A DNA stretch of 64,000 nucleotides from GCA-2683825 sp965662355 (lineage in GTDB: Bacteria > Planctomycetota > UBA1135 > GCA-002686595). The position numbers and the translations under genes are program-made. The notes below the pieces were generated by a model. The model searched no databases. It was not told the DNA's origin and worked only from the letters and a program-made list of their open reading frames with translations. The stretch lies in NCBI GenBank assembly GCA_965662355.1, contig CBFIHP010000005.1, forward strand, positions 124,001 through 188,000. The letters are read 5' to 3'. Every line of letters starts with the position of its first letter. The first letter of the stretch is position 1. This document shows, piece after piece, positions 18,410 to 27,261 of this stretch.

Positions 18410-19608
18410 AACTCGCCTATCTCGTCAATCGCTATCCGAAGGCAAGCCATAGCTTCATCCGCCGCGAGATTCGCGGTCTGGAAGGTCTGGGGTTCGAAGT
18501 CGAACGTATCTCCGTACGCGCCCATGGAGACGATCTCGTCGATGCGCGGGATCTGAAAGAGGCCGAGCGGACTCATGTGCTTCTGAGTGGAGCGGGGCGA
18601 TTCGTTCTTGATTCGCTGCTCGTTGCGTTGGCGCGGCCCCTTGCCTTTGTGCGCGGATTTTGCAAAGCGATCTCTTCGGGGCGCGGGTCCGATCGGGGCG
18701 TACTGCGAAACCTTGCATACCTCGGAGAAGCGGCTTCACTGGTGCGACTTGCGCGCCAACGTGGTTTCCGCCACGTGCATGCCCACTTCGGCACGAACCC
18801 TCCTGCGGTATGCGCCCTCGCGCGCGTGTTGGGTGGTTTGACGTTCAGTTTCACCGTACACGGCCCCGAGGAATTCGATCGCCCCGGACCGTTGAAACTC
18901 AGCGAGAAGATCGCTCAGGCGGACTTCGTTATCGCCATCAGCGAATACGGGCGCAGTCAGCTCTACCGCTGGTGCGAGCACGAGCACTGGAAGAAAATCC
19001 ACGTGGTTCACTGCGGTGTCGACGAGCTGTTCCTCGGTAAGTCGCCACCGCCGATTCCCGACAAGCTGCGTCTGGTGTGCGTCGGTCGACTTTGCGAGCA
19101 GAAAGGTCAGTTGTTGCTCGTCGAGGCAACGGCATGCCTGCTGCACGAGGAGGGTATCAACGTCGAGCTGGTCCTCGCCGGCGACGGCGAGATGCGCCCG
19201 GCGATCGAAGCCCTGGTCGTGAAGTACGGCATCGAGGACAACGTGCGCATCACGGGCTGGATCGACAACGACCAGGTCCGCGAGGAGATTCTCCAGGCCA
19301 GGGCGCTGGTCCTACCCAGCTTCGCCGAGGGCCTACCGGTGGTGTTGATGGAATCCCTCGCCTCGCGTAGGCCTGTGATCGCGACCTACGTGGCCGGGAT
19401 CCCCGAGCTGGTCGTTCCGGAGGAAAGCGGCTGGTTGGTTCCGGCGGGAGATGTCGACGCTTTGATGCGTGCCATGCGCTCGGCCTTGACGACGCCTCTG
19501 TCGCGAATGGAAGCCATGGGGCGTTCCGGCGCGGAACGTGTGCGCTTGCGCCACGACGTCAGGCGCGAAGCCTCGAAGTTGGCCGAATTCTTGAGGAGGT
19601 GTGCCTGA
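18406..19608 (+). CDS. Glycosyltransferase family 4 (GT-B, exopolysaccharide type)
   Basis: About 400 residues. The N-terminal acceptor half starts KLAYLVNRYPKASHSFIRREIRGLE and contains HVHAHFGTNPPAVCALARVLGGLTFSFTVHG. The C-terminal donor half has LRLVCVGRLCEQKGQLLLVEA and the EX7E-type signature SFAEGLPVVLMESLASRRPVIATYVAGIPELV. This pattern is typical of the colanic-acid WcaL/AmsK-like GT4 branch. It is cytoplasmic and retaining and transfers one sugar during repeat-unit assembly. The GTG at 18406 overlaps the sulfotransferase stop (GTGA). Confidence 0.88.
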   Translation: MKLAYLVNRYPKASHSFIRREIRGLEGLGFEVERISVRAHGDDLVDARDLKEAERTHVLLSGAGRFVLDSLLVALARPLAFVRGFCKAISSGRGSDRGVLRNLAYLGEAASLVRLARQRGFRHVHAHFGTNPPAVCALARVLGGLTFSFTVHGPEEFDRPGPLKLSEKIAQADFVIAISEYGRSQLYRWCEHEHWKKIHVVHCGVDELFLGKSPPPIPDKLRLVCVGRLCEQKGQLLLVEATACLLHEEGINVELVLAGDGEMRPAIEALVVKYGIEDNVRITGWIDNDQVREEILQARALVLPSFAEGLPVVLMESLASRRPVIATYVAGIPELVVPEESGWLVPAGDVDALMRAMRSALTTPLSRMEAMGRSGAERVRLRHDVRREASKLAEFLRRCA

Positions 19609-19609
19609 A

Positions 19610-20785
19610 ATGGCCTCGCTCCTCGTTTCTCTGGCGGCGCTCTTCGTCAGCGTCCCGATCGCCGTCCTCGCCATCGAGTGCTTTGCGGCAATCTTCATGC
19701 GCCGAGCTCCCAAGGAGCCCGAGTTGATCAAGCGCCCCGGCGTCTGCGTTCTGATCCCGGCCCACGATGAGGCCAAGTGCATCGAAGCAGCGATCGCATC
19801 GGTGCGCCCCCAGCTCGTCGGGCGAGATCGAATTCTGGTCGTGGCCCACAACTGCAAGGACGCCACCGCTTCCAAGGCCCGCTTGGCCGGTGCGGAGGTG
19901 CTGGAGGTCGAGGACGATGGGCAGGGCGGGAAGCCCGATGCCCTGAAGGCGGGTTTGAGGGCTCTAGATGACAACCCGCCCGCGGTTTGCTGCGTGATCG
20001 ACGCCGATTGTCGGGCAGAGTCTGGTTCGATCGAGGCTCTCGCTTACGCTGCCTTCGGACACGATGCACCCGTGCAGGGCGTCTACCTGTTTCGAGCCAC
20101 GGACGAAGTCGAGCTGTCTTCGATCTCGAGCCTCGCTCTCCTGGTGAAGAATGCGGTACGTCCATTGGGGCTGCATCGACTCGGGATGCCGTGTCTTTTG
20201 AATGGGGCGGGCTCGGCGTATCCGTTCCGCCTGCTTCGCCACGCGCCGCATGGGGAGGGTAGCATCGCCGAGGACTACCAGCTCTCGATCGATCTTGCGT
20301 TACAAGGACACGCGACACGCTTCTGTCCGAGGGCCGAGGTTCGTAGCACCTTGCCCGGTTCGAACCGTTCGGCCTTCAAGCAGCGCAAGCGCTGGGAGCA
20401 CGGACACCTGCGCCTGTTCTTGACGGCAGCCCCGCGGCTCTTCGTGCGCGGTATCTTGCGCCAAAGCACAGATCTCGTCGGGCTGGCCCTGGATCTTTGT
20501 GTGCCGCCGCTGTCGTTCCTTGCCCTGTGGTGGGCGGCGACCACGGCTCTTGCCGGTGCCCACCTCATGCTGGGTGGTCCCGCGACTGCGCTTTGGGTCT
20601 CGGGCGTCTCCGGATCTCTCTTGCTGACCACGATCATCGCTTCGGTGTGGAAGTTTGCCGGCGCGAAACCTGCTCTCGGACTTCTGTGGCTCGTACCTCG
20701 GTACGTGCTGTGGAAGATCCCCCTCTACCTGGCTTACCTGTTCCGCCGGGAAACGAAATGGAAGAAGACGGAGCGTCACGGATGA
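19610..20785 (+). CDS. Glycosyltransferase family 2, membrane-anchored
   Basis: About 391 residues. An N-terminal membrane segment (MASLLVSLAALFVSVPIAVLAIE) is followed by a GT-A domain with VCVLIPAHDEAKCIEAAIASV, CCVIDADCRAESGSIEALA and the acceptor-site motif QRKRWEHGH, then two to three C-terminal membrane helices. The acidic DAD motif is intact. It resembles processive or N-acetylglucosamine-type GT2 enzymes of exopolysaccharide loci. AGGAGG at 19594-19599 lies ten bases upstream of the ATG at 19610, which I prefer to the in-frame GTG at 19601. Its stop forms ATGA with the next gene. Confidence 0.87.
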   Translation: MASLLVSLAALFVSVPIAVLAIECFAAIFMRRAPKEPELIKRPGVCVLIPAHDEAKCIEAAIASVRPQLVGRDRILVVAHNCKDATASKARLAGAEVLEVEDDGQGGKPDALKAGLRALDDNPPAVCCVIDADCRAESGSIEALAYAAFGHDAPVQGVYLFRATDEVELSSISSLALLVKNAVRPLGLHRLGMPCLLNGAGSAYPFRLLRHAPHGEGSIAEDYQLSIDLALQGHATRFCPRAEVRSTLPGSNRSAFKQRKRWEHGHLRLFLTAAPRLFVRGILRQSTDLVGLALDLCVPPLSFLALWWAATTALAGAHLMLGGPATALWVSGVSGSLLLTTIIASVWKFAGAKPALGLLWLVPRYVLWKIPLYLAYLFRRETKWKKTERHG

Positions 20786-21312
20786 GCCAACACTCAGGAG
20801 CCGGGCTGCAGGCCCTTTTGCTTGACGACGACGAATTCGCCCTGGAGTTCCTCGAGGTCTTCCTCACCGAGCGTTATCCGGAACTAGGAATCGAGACCCG
20901 CAAGAAGCCCGATCCCACAGGGGACTTTGATCTGTACTTCCTCGACGATGACTTCGAGGGGGTCTGTCTTGCTGGCAAGCTTGCGCGACGCATCCGGGCC
21001 CAACGACCCGATGCGGTCATCATCGCTTTCTCGGCCTGCCTCGACGAGCAAACACTGAAAGAGCTTCTGGCTGCTGGATGTAACGGTGTTTGCGACAAGC
21101 GTGTTTCCGAGGATCTTCCGGAGATGGTTTCCGCGCTCGATCGCTGTCTGGGCGAGCTCGAGAAGCAACGTCGCAAGCCGCCGACGGATCTCACCGGTCG
21201 CTATCTGTTGAAAACTTTTCGCGAGCTCTTCCGCGAATGGAATCGGCGCCTGGATATCCAGAGAGGCGCGGAACGTTCGGGGGGGGATGGGGTTTCCAAG
21301 AAGGCCGGTTAG
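20782..21312 (+). CDS. Stand-alone receiver (REC)-domain protein, paralogue of the WecG-fused receiver
   Basis: 176 residues. A CheY-like receiver occupies about 10-135 with the acidic pocket LLLDDDE (15-17), probable phospho-acceptor Asp55 in DLYFLDDDF, Ser84 in IIAFSA and Lys106 in GVCDK. After it comes a short helical tail ending LLKTFRELFREWNRRL. No DNA-binding or enzymatic output domain is present. The domain closely resembles the C-terminal module of the WecG-like protein encoded at 25829-27178: both share the YFLD-x-DF acceptor strand, GC(N/D)GVC-(D/E)-K and a C-terminal WN-x-R helix. The ATG overlaps the GT2 stop (ATGA). It probably modulates polysaccharide enzymes by protein contact (inference). 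Confidence 0.78.
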   Translation: MSQHSGAGLQALLLDDDEFALEFLEVFLTERYPELGIETRKKPDPTGDFDLYFLDDDFEGVCLAGKLARRIRAQRPDAVIIAFSACLDEQTLKELLAAGCNGVCDKRVSEDLPEMVSALDRCLGELEKQRRKPPTDLTGRYLLKTFRELFREWNRRLDIQRGAERSGGDGVSKKAG

Positions 21313-21331
21313 TTCTCTTCCAACGTCGATC

Positions 21332-22993
21332 ATGCATCAGGGTATCAAGGTTCTTTTTCTCGGTTCGTTCCTCCTGTTCTTCAACGGCCTCCAGGCTGCG
21401 GGAGCGGTTTCCAGTGGGCTCGACGTGGAGGAGAAGCGCCTGCCCATCGGGATGAACCTACGGATGGTCGGCCCTCGCAGCCGCGAGTGGGTGTTCGTCG
21501 ATGTCATGAAGAGTGCCTCGATGTGGCGCTACGCTGATGAATCGGGTTCGAAGCGCGGCGGGCGTTCGGGCGGCCGCACGCGTGGAGGTCGTCGCACAGG
21601 CTCGCCGGGTGGGGAGTCCTCGTCCCCTCTGGAACGCCGCCGCCAGCGCATGCAGGCCATGCAAGCCGAGCGTGTACCGACCGACGAGCGGGGTTGGCCG
21701 ACACCGGAGGGTAGGCGTGCGATCACGTGCTCGATGATGGCGGAACAGGAAGGGCGCTATCCGGGTGGAACCTATGTTTGCACCTGGAAAGGAGCGGGCG
21801 AGGTTCGTTTCGAACGTGCCGCCCGTATCAGCGAGCGCGAAGACCATCGGCTTCTGGTCGAGGTCGACCCCTCGAAAGGCGAGATCCGACTGCGCATCGA
21901 TGGTTTCGATCCGGAGGATCCGATCCGGGACATTCATCTCTGGATGCCCGGCTTCGAGGATGCCGCGTCACCCTTCCATCCGCTCTTTGTCGAGCGACTT
22001 CGACCCTTCTCGGTCCTGCGCTTCTACCCCTGGATGCGACCCTTCTCTTCCTCGGGCAAGTGGGACAGGCGTCCGAAGCCCGAAGATGCACGCCAGTCGG
22101 ACGACGACGGCGTTGCGGTGGAATACATGGTTGCGCTCTGCAACGAACTGGGCGTCGATCCCTGGTTTTGCATTCCCCACACCGCCGACGACGAGTACGT
22201 GCGCGAGTTCGCCGCCCTGGTCCAGGAGAGCCTGCATGCGGATGCGCGCGTCTGGGTCGAGTACTCCAACGAGATATGGAACTCGTCCTTCGTGCAAGCC
22301 CAGTGGGTGCGAGCGGAAGCGCAACGGCGTGGCGTCAAGACCGCCGAGCTGACCGCCAGCGAAGCCGGCCGCATCTTCCGGGGTTTCCGTGAGGCCTTCG
22401 GCGACGACCGGGACCGAGTCATTCGCGTGGCCGCGGGCCAGCTCCACAACCCAGGCATCGCTCGCGTTCTGTGTCGTGGCCTTGGGGAAGAGGTCGATGC
22501 GATCGCCGTCGGTGCCTACTTCGGAGCCAAGCCTTCTCGCGACGAGCTGGGCGCTAGCGGTGATGTCGACGGTTTGATGGAGGCAGCGCGTCAGAACCTC
22601 GATTCGGTCGTGATGCAACGCATCGCCGAACACAAACAACTCGCCGAACAACTATCGCGCAGGCTCGGTCGCCACATCGCCCTCGTCACCTACGAGGGCG
22701 GCCAACACCTCGTGGCGCGTTCAGCGCATGGGGGCCGGGGTGGCGGCGGTTCCAGTTTGGCTCTCTCGCCCGAAACGACCGATCGCGTGCAGGATCACCC
22801 CGGCATGTACGAGGCCTACCGAGCCCTGCTCGAGGGCGGAAGGCAACGGGGACTCGAGCTGTTTATCGCCTACGACTTCGTCGGTCGCCGCACCCACGCC
22901 GACACGTTCGGGCACCTTCGCTTCCTTGACGAGCCGGGAGCTGCGTCCCCGAAATTTCGGGCTTTGGTCGAGGATTGGATCGAATCGGATTGA
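21332..22993 (+). CDS. Secreted glycoside-hydrolase-like protein (YSNEIWN family)
   Basis: About 553 residues. The ATG at 21332 gives a signal peptide (VLFLGSFLLFFNGLQAAGA). A low-complexity Gly/Arg/Ser-rich stretch follows at about 75-115. The rest looks like a TIM-barrel glycosidase-type domain: VLRFYPWMRPFSSSGKW, LCNELGVDPWFCIPHTADDEYV, VWVEYSNEIWNSSF (candidate catalytic acid Glu in NEIWN) and later LVTYEGGQH (candidate second Glu). YSNEIWN proteins are common in planctomycetes and are usually annotated as hypothetical or cellulose-binding. In an exopolysaccharide operon it could trim or degrade the polymer; substrate unknown. Confidence 0.65.
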   Translation: MHQGIKVLFLGSFLLFFNGLQAAGAVSSGLDVEEKRLPIGMNLRMVGPRSREWVFVDVMKSASMWRYADESGSKRGGRSGGRTRGGRRTGSPGGESSSPLERRRQRMQAMQAERVPTDERGWPTPEGRRAITCSMMAEQEGRYPGGTYVCTWKGAGEVRFERAARISEREDHRLLVEVDPSKGEIRLRIDGFDPEDPIRDIHLWMPGFEDAASPFHPLFVERLRPFSVLRFYPWMRPFSSSGKWDRRPKPEDARQSDDDGVAVEYMVALCNELGVDPWFCIPHTADDEYVREFAALVQESLHADARVWVEYSNEIWNSSFVQAQWVRAEAQRRGVKTAELTASEAGRIFRGFREAFGDDRDRVIRVAAGQLHNPGIARVLCRGLGEEVDAIAVGAYFGAKPSRDELGASGDVDGLMEAARQNLDSVVMQRIAEHKQLAEQLSRRLGRHIALVTYEGGQHLVARSAHGGRGGGGSSLALSPETTDRVQDHPGMYEAYRALLEGGRQRGLELFIAYDFVGRRTHADTFGHLRFLDEPGAASPKFRALVEDWIESD

Positions 22994-23028
22994 GGTCGAT
23001 TTCGTGAGCCCCCTGGGCGTACGTCCAC

Positions 23029-24426
23029 TCAGAACTGGAAGTAGATGAAGGGCACGTGGCCGGCCGAGGCCAGCGGGAAAATCAATGCAAAGGCGACGCC
23101 ATAGGCGATGGCGAAGAGCGGATCGGGCATTTCGCGGAAGGGGCGCCGCCAGCGCTCGTGGGACATCGCGCCATGGACGAGGGCGAAGGCTAGAATCGCG
23201 ATCCACCATCTGGGGCTGACCATGGCCTCGGGGGTGTCGCGCCCGTTCCCCACACCAAAGAGCCCTCCGATGAAGGTCATGGAGGAGCGGAGGTCGGGGG
23301 CACGAAAGAACACCCATGCGAGCGAGGAAACGAAGAGCACGTAGGTGTGTCCGAGGAGCGCGGAGCGCAGGCGGCTTTCGATCTTGACCACTCGCTCAAA
23401 GATCAGAAACAGACCGTGAAAAAGGCCCCACACGACGAAATTCCAGCTAGCACCATGCCAGAGACCGCAGATGAAGAAGACCAGGAACAGGTTCCAGTAG
23501 GTGCGGGTCGTCGAGCTCCGGTTGCCGCCCAGGGGAATGTAGAGGTAGTCCCGGAACCACGACGAGAGGCTGATGTGCCAGCGTCGCCAGAATTCGGTGA
23601 TCGTGCGCGCGAGGTACGGGAAGTTGAAGTTGATCGGCAGGGCATAGCCCAGCAATCCGGCGCATGCGATGGCCATGTCGCTATAGCCCGAGAAGTCGCA
23701 GTAGATCTGCACGCTGAACATCGATAGCCCCATCCACTTGGCCAGTGGACCGAACGCTTCGGGATTGTCGAAGATTCTCTCGATGACCGGCGCGAAGTTG
23801 TCGCCGACGACAGCCTTCTTGACATAGCCGAAGAGAAAGAGCGAAAGGTGGGCGCGGAAAGCAACCTGGGTGAGGCGCCGTTTCTCTACGAGCTGAGGCA
23901 GGAATGTTGTCGCCCGTACGATTGGGCCCGCCACGAGCTGAGGGAAGAAGGCCACGAACAGGGCGAAGTCCCCGAGATCACGTGTTGGATCGAGCCTGCG
24001 GCGATAGACATCGATCGTGTAGGAGAGGGTCTGGAAGGTGTAGAAGCTGATCCCAACGGGCAGCACGATCTCCAGCACGGGCAGGCTGAAATCCAGCCCG
24101 AGGCTGACGAAGAACTCGTGGGCGGAGCGAACGAAGAAGCCCGCGTACTTGAAGTAGCCCAGGATGCCCAGGTTGCTGATCAAGCTGGCGATCAGCCAGC
24201 CACGTCGGGCGCGCGGGCCTGCTTCCTTCGAGAGGGCGAGACCGACGCCAAAGTCGACCAGCGTGGACAGCAGGATCAACCCCAGGAAGCGCCAATCCCA
24301 GCCCGCATAGAAGATGTAGGAGCAAGCGAGCAGCCACAGCTTGCGCGATCTGTTTCCACGCAGCGACCAGTGCACGGCCCAGCAGGCGGCGAAGAAGACG
24401 AGAAAGCGGAGTTCGTTGAAGTACAT
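23029..24426 (-). CDS. MBOAT family O-acyltransferase (AlgI-like)
   Basis: A 465-residue polytopic membrane protein beginning MYFNELRFLVFFAACWAVHW, the standard start of AlgI/DltB-type MBOAT enzymes. The catalytic-His motif is present as CGLWHGASWNFVVWGLFHG, and EFWRRWHISLSSWFRDYLYIPLGGNR is the conserved family block. It moves acyl (usually acetyl) groups across the membrane onto an extracellular polysaccharide, with the AlgX/AlgJ-like protein encoded three bases upstream. Its placement inside the exopolysaccharide locus suggests O-acetylation of that polymer. Confidence 0.92.
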   Translation of the reverse strand: MYFNELRFLVFFAACWAVHWSLRGNRSRKLWLLACSYIFYAGWDWRFLGLILLSTLVDFGVGLALSKEAGPRARRGWLIASLISNLGILGYFKYAGFFVRSAHEFFVSLGLDFSLPVLEIVLPVGISFYTFQTLSYTIDVYRRRLDPTRDLGDFALFVAFFPQLVAGPIVRATTFLPQLVEKRRLTQVAFRAHLSLFLFGYVKKAVVGDNFAPVIERIFDNPEAFGPLAKWMGLSMFSVQIYCDFSGYSDMAIACAGLLGYALPINFNFPYLARTITEFWRRWHISLSSWFRDYLYIPLGGNRSSTTRTYWNLFLVFFICGLWHGASWNFVVWGLFHGLFLIFERVVKIESRLRSALLGHTYVLFVSSLAWVFFRAPDLRSSMTFIGGLFGVGNGRDTPEAMVSPRWWIAILAFALVHGAMSHERWRRPFREMPDPLFAIAYGVAFALIFPLASAGHVPFIYFQF

Positions 24427-24429
24427 CGC

Positions 24430-25497
24430 CTAGCGCAACGCACCGCTTTCGATCAGATCAGCCCACCGATCCGCAAGCAGGCGGCTGAACTGCTCGGCAC
24501 CCTCGCGATTCAGGTGATTGGCGTCGTAGCGTCGATCCAATCGGTACAGCTCGGGATAGCGATCCGGGTGATTGAACGAGAGTAGGTGGGGAATAAGCCC
24601 TTCCTCGTGCAAGTCGAAGGCGTAGGGCGTTCCGAAGCTACCGGGGGGCACGAAGAAGACCGGCTCGATGCCGGTGGCGCGGATCAAAGCAACCTGATCG
24701 GCCAGGGCGCGTTCGTTGATGAGGCGCGTGGGTGTCGAGGTCCGATTCGCGCGCTCGAGGAGCCCGATGGCCTTTTCGTACTGCTTGGAATCCTCCAGTA
24801 GGGTTCTCCTGCGGGCCATCACGACCTCGTTGCTGTCTTCCTCCAGTGGCTGATAGCCGCGCCCCTCCGCAACGTATTCCGCTGACGTCGATTGTGTCGG
24901 CGGCGTTCCAAGGAACCCGTCGAAAAGGCGTTCTCCATCCCCGTAGTTCGAGAGGCGCCAGGCCAGAATCTGAAGATGGCCCAGGGCGAAGTGGATGCGG
25001 CGGAGGAGCGGCTCGTCCAGCGCATACGCCATCTCCAGCGTGCCGAAGGTCTGGCGTACTGTGTGCCAGTTCTTCGAGCGCACACTGCGCCGGTTCTTCC
25101 CCTGCATCTTGTGGCGCCAAATGCCGGGTTCGATCAGAACGTTGCGCAGATTGGGGCGCAGCAGGGGCAGGGCTTCCCGCAAGACGTGGTCGGCCTCGAA
25201 TCCCGTCATCGCCGCCCCACCCAGGTTGAAGCTTTTGGTAGGGAAGCCGCGTTCGGCCATGCGTGCGTCGATGATCTCGGGGATGACGTGCCGGAACGTC
25301 TCGCTCGAGCCGATGAAAAGGGTGTCGTACTTCCCTCCGTGTTCAGCCAGGTGCTCGAGCTTCACCGTGACCGACCATTCCGACGGTCCAGGCAGCGATT
25401 GGCGGAGCGCACTCGCCGCCACCAAGAACGAGCCCAGGCAGAGGATCGCGAGCAAGACCGACCGTACCGGGCGAATCGAACACTCTTCCTTGATCAA
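24430..25497 (-). CDS. SGNH/AlgX-AlgJ-like acyltransferase partner of the MBOAT protein
   Basis: 355 residues. One N-terminal membrane anchor (RSVLLAILCLGSFLVAASAL) precedes a periplasmic SGNH-hydrolase-like domain. The nucleophile block is TLFIGSSETFRHVIPEII and the C-terminal catalytic pair is in YDANHLNREGAEQFSRLL (D-x-x-H). Such proteins receive the acyl group from the MBOAT channel and place it on the sugar. The gene starts with TTG at 25497 after a weak AGG; no ATG or GTG lies nearby in frame. It is co-transcribed with the MBOAT gene (three-base gap) and diverges from the WecG-receiver gene. Confidence 0.78.
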   Translation of the reverse strand: MIKEECSIRPVRSVLLAILCLGSFLVAASALRQSLPGPSEWSVTVKLEHLAEHGGKYDTLFIGSSETFRHVIPEIIDARMAERGFPTKSFNLGGAAMTGFEADHVLREALPLLRPNLRNVLIEPGIWRHKMQGKNRRSVRSKNWHTVRQTFGTLEMAYALDEPLLRRIHFALGHLQILAWRLSNYGDGERLFDGFLGTPPTQSTSAEYVAEGRGYQPLEEDSNEVVMARRRTLLEDSKQYEKAIGLLERANRTSTPTRLINERALADQVALIRATGIEPVFFVPPGSFGTPYAFDLHEEGLIPHLLSFNHPDRYPELYRLDRRYDANHLNREGAEQFSRLLADRWADLIESGALR

Positions 25498-25828
25498 ACC
25501 TGGCTTCGTTTGGGGACGGGATGTGGAACGAATCTAACGTCCGTCCGTACGGACTCGTGCGAGGAATCATACCCCCGCCCGTCATTCGAAGGCGAGGAGC
25601 AGTTCTCGGCGTAAAAGGCGATACGTCCGGATCCAGGTTTCGTGGTCGTCGAAGGCGCGAGAACCCCGTTGGATGATTCGCATGGCGAGCCGCCCGGTCT
25701 TTGGTTGAAGATGGCTGATACGCGCGACCGATTCCATTTATTGAGCTTCCCTTTTCACACACTGAAAAGATTTCTCCCGCACGGCCTTCGTGGGGGGGGT
25801 ATCCGTTGATGGGGGGATTCTCGAGATC
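25498..25828. other. Divergent promoter region between the acylation pair and the WecG-REC operon
   Basis: About 330 bases without a convincing gene; a long minus-strand frame crossing it is antisense to the WecG gene. It contains a perfect 12-bp palindrome GTCCGTACGGAC (25543-25554) near the leftward start and an A/T-rich stretch at about 25735-25775 with a separate dyad near the rightward start. Both transcripts probably begin here. Confidence 0.5.
25752..25768. promoter_or_regulatory. Dyad-symmetric candidate operator upstream of the WecG-REC gene
   Basis: TTTTCA-CACAC-TGAAAA is a perfect 6-bp inverted repeat in the only A/T-rich part of the divergent region, 61 bases before the GTG start. 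It could be a repressor or activator half-site pair. No known regulator motif is recognised. Confidence 0.35.
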
Positions 25829-27178
25829 GTGAACGAAAACGTAAGCAAAGAGCGTCGACTGGAGCCTGCGCTGCCGGGCCCGGGCGCTCACGGTCTGGAC
25901 GAACCTGCGGCGCTGCCGGAGGTCGAGTTGCGTGGAATCGGTATCCACGCTATCAGCGAGAAGGAGTGCGTCGATCATGTCCTGGACGAGCTCGATCGCG
26001 GGCGTGGTGGATGGGTCGTCACTCCGAATCTCGATCACCTGATGCGCGCGGGGCACGACGCGGACTTCCGCTCGATGTACGAGGAAGCGAGCCTGCGCAT
26101 CGCGGATGGCCAGATTCTCGTCTGGGCCTGCAGCCTGCAACGCACCCCCTTGCCCGAGCGCGTCGCCGGATCGGACCTGATCTCGAGTCTCAGCGCCGGG
26201 GCTGCGAAGCGGGGGCGATCGCTCTTTCTTCTCGGCGGGAACACCGGTTCGGCCGAGGATGCGGCACGTGTGTTGACCGCACGGCACCCAGGCCTGGAGA
26301 TCGCTGGAATCGAGTGTCCGCCGGTCGGCTTCGAGAAGGACCCACTAGCGATGGCCCATCTATCGCGCAAGGTCCATGAGGCCAAGCCGGACATCGTCTA
26401 CGTTGCCCTCGGTTCCCCCAAGCAAGAGCGCGTGATTCGACATCTGCGCCACGACCGCCCCGAAGCCTGGTGGCTTGGCGTCGGCATCAGTTTCAGTTTC
26501 CTTTCAGGTGAAGTCAGCCGCGCCCCCGTCTGGATGCGGCGCGCGGGCCTGGAGTGGTTTCATCGACTCTGCATGGAACCCCGGCGCCTGTTCAAGCGCT
26601 ATGTCCTGCGGGGCATGCCTTTCGCGGCCTCGCTCCTCACGGGATGCGCGCTGCGCGGAACGCTGCCGAAGGCGCGTTCCTCGGGGACGTATGGGCGCCG
26701 CACGCCGAGGGCACTACTGGTCGACGACGATAAGGACGCTCTCGAGCATCTCGAGATCGTGTTGACGAGTCGCTTCCCTGATCTGGAGATCGAAAAACGT
26801 ACGAGTCCCGATGTCCGTGACATCGATGGGGCTTCGTTTGACTTCTACTTCCTCGACAACGACTTCGATGGCGAAGCGTGCGGGGCCGCTCTGGCCGCCG
26901 AGGTTCGCGCGCAGGCTCGGGACGCCACGATCTTCGCCTTTTCGGGAACCCTGGGCATCGACGCCTTGAAGGGCCTCATCAATGCGGGGTGTGACGGCGT
27001 GTGCGAGAAGGGCGACCCAAAGAGCTGGCGCCCGATGCTCTCGACGATCGAGAAGCGCCTTTCCGAGATGGCCAACGAACACCAGCGGCGCGCCGGGTCC
27101 TTCGGTGGTGTGCGCTCGGCAGCGCACTCCATTCAAGGGCTGCTCGAGGACTGGAACGAGCGGGGGAAGGCTGCTTGA
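25829..27178 (+). CDS. WecG/TagA/CpsF glycosyltransferase (GT26) fused to a C-terminal receiver domain
   Basis: About 449 residues from the GTG at 25829; a GTG at 25790 is an alternative. Residues about 30-280 are a WecG/TagA domain: GIGIHAISEKECVDHVLDEL, WVVTPNLDHLMRAGHD, SLRIADGQILVWACSL (catalytic Asp region), LFLLGGNTGSAEDAA, VYVALGSPKQERVI and WWLGVGISFSFLSGEVSRAP. It would add an N-acetylmannosamine-type sugar to the undecaprenyl-linked primer. Residues about 295-449 are a receiver: ALLVDDDKD, FDFYFLDNDFDG (acceptor Asp), IFAFSG, GVCEK, ending LLEDWNERG. This receiver is a paralogue of the stand-alone protein at 20782-21312. The fusion suggests that phosphorylation controls an early glycosyl transfer. 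Confidence 0.85.
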   Translation: MNENVSKERRLEPALPGPGAHGLDEPAALPEVELRGIGIHAISEKECVDHVLDELDRGRGGWVVTPNLDHLMRAGHDADFRSMYEEASLRIADGQILVWACSLQRTPLPERVAGSDLISSLSAGAAKRGRSLFLLGGNTGSAEDAARVLTARHPGLEIAGIECPPVGFEKDPLAMAHLSRKVHEAKPDIVYVALGSPKQERVIRHLRHDRPEAWWLGVGISFSFLSGEVSRAPVWMRRAGLEWFHRLCMEPRRLFKRYVLRGMPFAASLLTGCALRGTLPKARSSGTYGRRTPRALLVDDDKDALEHLEIVLTSRFPDLEIEKRTSPDVRDIDGASFDFYFLDNDFDGEACGAALAAEVRAQARDATIFAFSGTLGIDALKGLINAGCDGVCEKGDPKSWRPMLSTIEKRLSEMANEHQRRAGSFGGVRSAAHSIQGLLEDWNERGKAA

Positions 27179-27261
27179 AGCGCTCCCGACAAAAGCAAAA
27201 GAATGAGGGGTATCTGTCCCTGGAAGGTGCGGACGCTTCCCGCATCCATCGGGAATGGCAG

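Noticed and set aside
20782..21312. DNA-binding response regulator
   Set aside because: After the receiver only a short helical tail remains; no helix-turn-helix output is present.
25343..26287. 314-codon minus-strand frame crossing the divergent region
   Set aside because: It overlaps both the AlgX-like gene and the WecG domain and has no family features.
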